A DNA stretch of 7,632 nucleotides from Pontiellaceae bacterium. GTDB lineage: Bacteria > Verrucomicrobiota > Kiritimatiellia > Kiritimatiellales > Tichowtungiaceae. The translations under genes and the position numbers were made by a program. Where the stretch lies: positions 1-7,632 of the forward strand of contig JAOZMR010000131.1 in the NCBI GenBank assembly GCA_029934215.1. The letters are read 5' to 3'. Shown piece after piece: positions 5,544 through 7,632 of the stretch (its first letter is position 1; every line of letters starts with the position of its first letter). Below the pieces are notes generated by a model. That model worked only from the letters and a program-made list of their open reading frames with translations, made no database searches and was not told the origin of the DNA.

Positions 5544-6662
5544 ATGAAAAAACAAGTTTGGATTCAATTTAATCAGCTCGAAGCCTTCATGGTGGATGTG
5601 TTTCTATCCATCGGTGTTCCAGAAAACGATGCACAAACCTGCGCCGACGTACTCATCAACTCCGACAAACGAGGCATCGACTCCCACGGCGTAGGACGCC
5701 TGAAACCCATCTACTACGACCGCATTGTTCGGCAGAAAATTCAGCAACCCACAACAAACCTAGAAATCATACGCGATAAAGCCGCCACAGCCGTCGTCGA
5801 TGGACACCACGGGATGGGCATGGTCGTCGGGAAACAGTGCATGGAAATGGCGATCGAAAAAGCCAGAACCTACGGCCTCGGCATGGTCGTTGCCCGCAAC
5901 TCCACCCACTACGGCTTCGCCGCATACTACCCCATGATGGCATGCAACGCCGGAATGATCGGGCTCACCGGAACCAACGCCCGCCCATCCATCGCCCCAA
6001 CCCACGGCGTCGAAAACATGCTCGGAACCAACCCGCTCGTCTTCGGAATGCCCACCGACGAAGGCTTCCCATTCACCAACGACTACGCCACATCCATCAT
6101 CCAGCGCGGGAAAATCGAACAATACGAACGCGAAGGAATCGACTGCCCCGCAGGGCTCATCATCGACCGCCAAGGCAAAACAAAAACAGACTCCGTACAA
6201 ATCCTCAAAGACCTCGTAGCCGGACAAGCCGCGCTCGCCCCAATCGGCGGCATCAGCGAAGAAACCGGCGGACACAAAGGCTACGGTTTCGCCACCGTCG
6301 TCGAGCTCCTCTCCTCCGCCCTACAACAAGGCGCCTTCCTCAAACAGCTCAGCGGACTCACCGAAGAAGGCGAACCCCGCGCATATTCACTCGGACACTT
6401 CTTCATGGCGATTGACATCGACCACTTCTGCGATCTAGAAGAATTCAAAAAAACCTCGGGCGAAGTACTACGAGCCCTAAGAAACTCACAAAAAGCCCCC
6501 GGCGCCGACCGCATCTACACCTGCGGCGAAAAAGAACACCTAGCTGGTATTGATCGCGAAGGAAAAGGCGCACCCATCAACGAAGTCCTTCAAAACCAGC
6601 TCATTCAAATGCGCGACGAACAAGGTCTCACACAATACCGCTTCTCATTCGAAGCAAAATAA
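5544..6662 (+). CDS. Malate/L-lactate dehydrogenase family oxidoreductase (LDH2 family)
   Basis: This 372-residue NAD(P)-dependent oxidoreductase belongs to the LDH2/malate dehydrogenase family, which is unrelated to classical lactate or malate dehydrogenases. Known members act on 2-hydroxy acids or cyclic imino acids: malate, ureidoglycolate (AllD), sulfolactate (ComC) and piperideine-2-carboxylate. Family marks are RGIDSHGVGRL with His48, DGHHGMGMVVG (87-96), the NSTHYGFAAYY motif with catalytic-type His122, the TGTNARPSIAPTHG and GTNPLVFGMP nucleotide-binding loops (142-170), and GGHKGYGF at 242-249. The C-terminal tail closes with a small helical region. Substrate and cofactor preference cannot be decided from this. 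The gene starts 5 bases after the glycosyltransferase stop and has its own ribosome-binding site. Third codon positions in its middle are almost all C or A (56 of 60 counted, no T), far from the early part of prc. Confidence 0.92.
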   Translation: MKKQVWIQFNQLEAFMVDVFLSIGVPENDAQTCADVLINSDKRGIDSHGVGRLKPIYYDRIVRQKIQQPTTNLEIIRDKAATAVVDGHHGMGMVVGKQCMEMAIEKARTYGLGMVVARNSTHYGFAAYYPMMACNAGMIGLTGTNARPSIAPTHGVENMLGTNPLVFGMPTDEGFPFTNDYATSIIQRGKIEQYEREGIDCPAGLIIDRQGKTKTDSVQILKDLVAGQAALAPIGGISEETGGHKGYGFATVVELLSSALQQGAFLKQLSGLTEEGEPRAYSLGHFFMAIDIDHFCDLEEFKKTSGEVLRALRNSQKAPGADRIYTCGEKEHLAGIDREGKGAPINEVLQNQLIQMRDEQGLTQYRFSFEAK

Positions 6663-7016
6663 ACACGCTAAAACACACTGCGCTCTCAGAGGCGAACTTT
6701 TTCCAAAGCCTGGAAACAAGCTTGAGAAGATTTTATCAACAACCTTTTGACAGCATTGCCGATTAAAAGGATTCCAAACGTCGGTGTGGAATTTCGGCAG
6801 AATGATGGGACGGGTTTTGGAACGTGGTTACCCAGCGCTGAAAGCGTAGCGATAAATAAATTTTGTATTCAAAAATATTGAACGAAGAGATCAGAACACC
6901 TGACCTGCACTAAACAAAAGCCTTCTATCATTGCGTTTGATGTGAAATGAATTTTTTTCTAATATGATACCTTTTTGCAGTTTGATTTGTGTTTCTTCTA
7001 GGTTTAATCATTCCGT
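6663..7016. other. Non-coding interval with dispersed repeat, upstream of the transposase-like gene
   Basis: About 350 bases lie between the dehydrogenase and the transposase-like gene with no defensible reading frame. A copy of the dispersed repeat is at 6792-6818. It sits inside an imperfect inverted repeat (ATTCCAAA-CGTC at 6771-6782 against GACGGGTTTTGGAA). A weak 5-bp hairpin (TTTCC/GGAAA) about 40 bases after the dehydrogenase stop has no T-run and is not a convincing terminator. Composition becomes A/T-rich after about 6850. The left end of the mobile element at 7017 should lie somewhere in this interval, but its terminal repeat cannot be fixed without the right end. Confidence 0.5.
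6792..6818 (+). repeat. Dispersed intergenic repeat, copy B
   Basis: This copy matches 556-582 at 25 of 27 positions, with the identical core CAGAATGATGGGACGG at 6798-6813 and the same orientation. Here the core is flanked by an imperfect inverted repeat so that the unit could fold with the core in or near the loop. It lies about 200 bases from the transposase-like gene, as copy A lies about 170 bases from the intron, but there is no evidence that either element mobilises it. Confidence 0.7.
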
Positions 7017-7343
7017 ATGCCTCAATTACAACTTCCTATTTTTCACAACGGCGCACATCTGATTACTCCTGAACTCGGCTACATCCGAGAGGAGGATCAA
7101 ATCGTTTATCTCAATGGCATGATGCCTGTTTTTACCCACGAGGTTTCAGACATCAACACGTTTAAGATGATCGTAAGCCAATTTTATATCAACGGGACGG
7201 CGAAGCAAGTAGACCTTGTTCGAGCGTTTGGAATCAACCCTCTGTCTTTAAAGCGGTGGGTGAAGAAGTACCGTGAGGAGGGGTCGGGTGGCTTTTTTAA
7301 GCATCGGCGCACTCAGAAGCGGTTAAAAAAAAAGACCCTCTAA
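7017..7343 (+). CDS. Putative transposase, first reading frame (helix-turn-helix N-terminal part)
   Basis: The 108-residue frame begins MPQLQLPIFHNGAHLITPEL and ends RLKKKTL. Residues about 59-94 (NGTAKQVDLVRAFGINPLSL followed by KRWVKKYREEGSGGFF) form a clear helix-turn-helix of the transposase type, with the R/K-W-x-K-x-Y-R-E-x-G pattern seen in IS630/IS481-like elements. The protein would bind the ends of the element. The frame stops two codons after a run of nine A (7325-7333). The coding sequence continues without a stop in the -1 frame to the right edge, so this is either the upstream product of a frameshifting transposase or the broken first part of one gene. ATG 7017 has only a weak AGG about 13 bases upstream. 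Codon usage is T-rich (9 of the first 20 third positions), unlike the neighbouring dehydrogenase, which fits an acquired element. The overall layout resembles putative transposases I recall from PVC bacteria. Confidence 0.72.
   Translation: MPQLQLPIFHNGAHLITPELGYIREEDQIVYLNGMMPVFTHEVSDINTFKMIVSQFYINGTAKQVDLVRAFGINPLSLKRWVKKYREEGSGGFFKHRRTQKRLKKKTL
7325..7334 (+). other. Candidate -1 ribosomal frameshift site (A9G)
   Basis: In the frame of the upstream ORF the site reads TTA AAA AAA AAG. It therefore contains two overlapping X-XXY-YYZ heptamers, A-AAA-AAA (7325-7331) and A-AAA-AAG (7328-7334). A -1 slip here bypasses the TAA at 7341 and enters a frame open to the edge. I see no strong hairpin just after it, and the nearest SD-like AGGAGGGG (7276-7283) is about 41 bases upstream, further than usual for a stimulator. 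A single missing A, as a mutation or as a sequencing error, would give the same picture. Confidence 0.55.
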
Positions 7344-7632
7344 AACCTGCCGCGACGTCCTGCTCTTCCACAAAAAGTGAACGTAGTTCTGAAGACGCGA
7401 ACGCTCCGATGGGGGTGGGTGCGACGGATTCCGATGCGCGTTTACTCGCAGCTGTGGGTGATCTTTCAGAAGCTCCGACTCATTTTTCCCCGTGTGATGA
7501 TGTCCACTGCGGCGGAGTGTTGTTGGCCATTCCCGCCTTGCTTTCTTGCGGGCTACTTACATATTGCTCGCGGTTTTTTAAGCTTCCAAGCGGCTATTAT
7601 GGCGTTCGCCATATCTTCATGATTCTCGCTTT
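7334..7632 (+). CDS. Putative transposase, second reading frame (-1 relative to the first), partial at window edge
   Basis: Starting directly after the A-run in the -1 frame, 99 codons are open to the end of the window. A low-complexity linker rich in Ser, Ala and Glu (about 50 residues, DPLKPAATSCSS and onward) is followed by a hydrophobic block HCGGVLLAIPALLSCGLL (7505-7558). After that come FFKLPSGYYGVRHIF and MILAF at the edge. The GGVLLAxPALL...LPxGYYG pattern matches the middle part of the PVC-type putative transposases that carry the same N-terminal helix-turn-helix, as far as I remember that family. The fusion would join this block to the 108-residue upstream frame. There is no good start codon of its own at the beginning of the frame (the first ATG is internal, in the linker), which argues for expression as a fusion. 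The catalytic region lies beyond the window. Confidence 0.6.

Noticed and set aside
5760..6275. A 171-codon minus-strand frame opposite the dehydrogenase
   Set aside because: It is a shadow caused by the extreme A/C third-position bias of the dehydrogenase, which removes stops from the complementary strand. The product is low-complexity (Gly, Val, Asp, Phe).
7377..7622. An 81-codon plus-strand frame after the transposase stop
   Set aside because: It is in the same frame as the upstream ORF beyond its stop, but its product has no family resemblance, whereas the -1 frame over the same bases does.

Overview
The window is a stretch of bacterial chromosome with a core of four plus-strand genes flanked by two mobile elements. 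The host is uncertain. The transposase-like reading frame at the right edge and the dispersed intergenic repeat resemble what I recall from the PVC superphylum (Verrucomicrobiota, Lentisphaerota, Planctomycetota). That is an inference from memory and would need a marker gene to confirm.

Layout. Positions 1-387 are the 5' part of a group II intron on the minus strand, ending at the first codons of its reverse transcriptase; the rest lies off the left edge. Positions 388-1239 hold no convincing gene. They contain a long hairpin-forming inverted repeat (734-860), one copy of a dispersed repeat and smaller palindromes. Next come a lipoprotein-type tail-specific protease of the Prc/Tsp family (1240-3315) and the flavin-dependent thymidylate synthase ThyX (3362-4186). 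A tRNA-Gln(CTG) gene lies on the opposite strand (4200-4273). A GT4-type glycosyltransferase (4333-5538) is followed five bases later by an LDH2-family malate/L-lactate-type dehydrogenase (5544-6662). Positions 6663-7016 are non-coding and carry the second copy of the dispersed repeat. From 7017 to the right edge lies a putative transposase whose two reading frames meet at a run of nine A, the kind of site used for programmed -1 ribosomal frameshifting.

How it fits together. The core genes do not form a pathway. Prc is envelope protein quality control, ThyX makes dTMP, and the glycosyltransferase probably acts in polysaccharide or envelope assembly. The dehydrogenase shares a likely transcript with the glycosyltransferase because its ribosome-binding site ends at the glycosyltransferase stop codon.

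The least expected signals are two. First, there is a sharp strand-composition switch inside the prc gene, from G/T-rich to A/C-rich on the plus strand, whose direction fits a replication terminus region. Second, there is the frameshift architecture at the right edge. No wholly new system is demonstrated.
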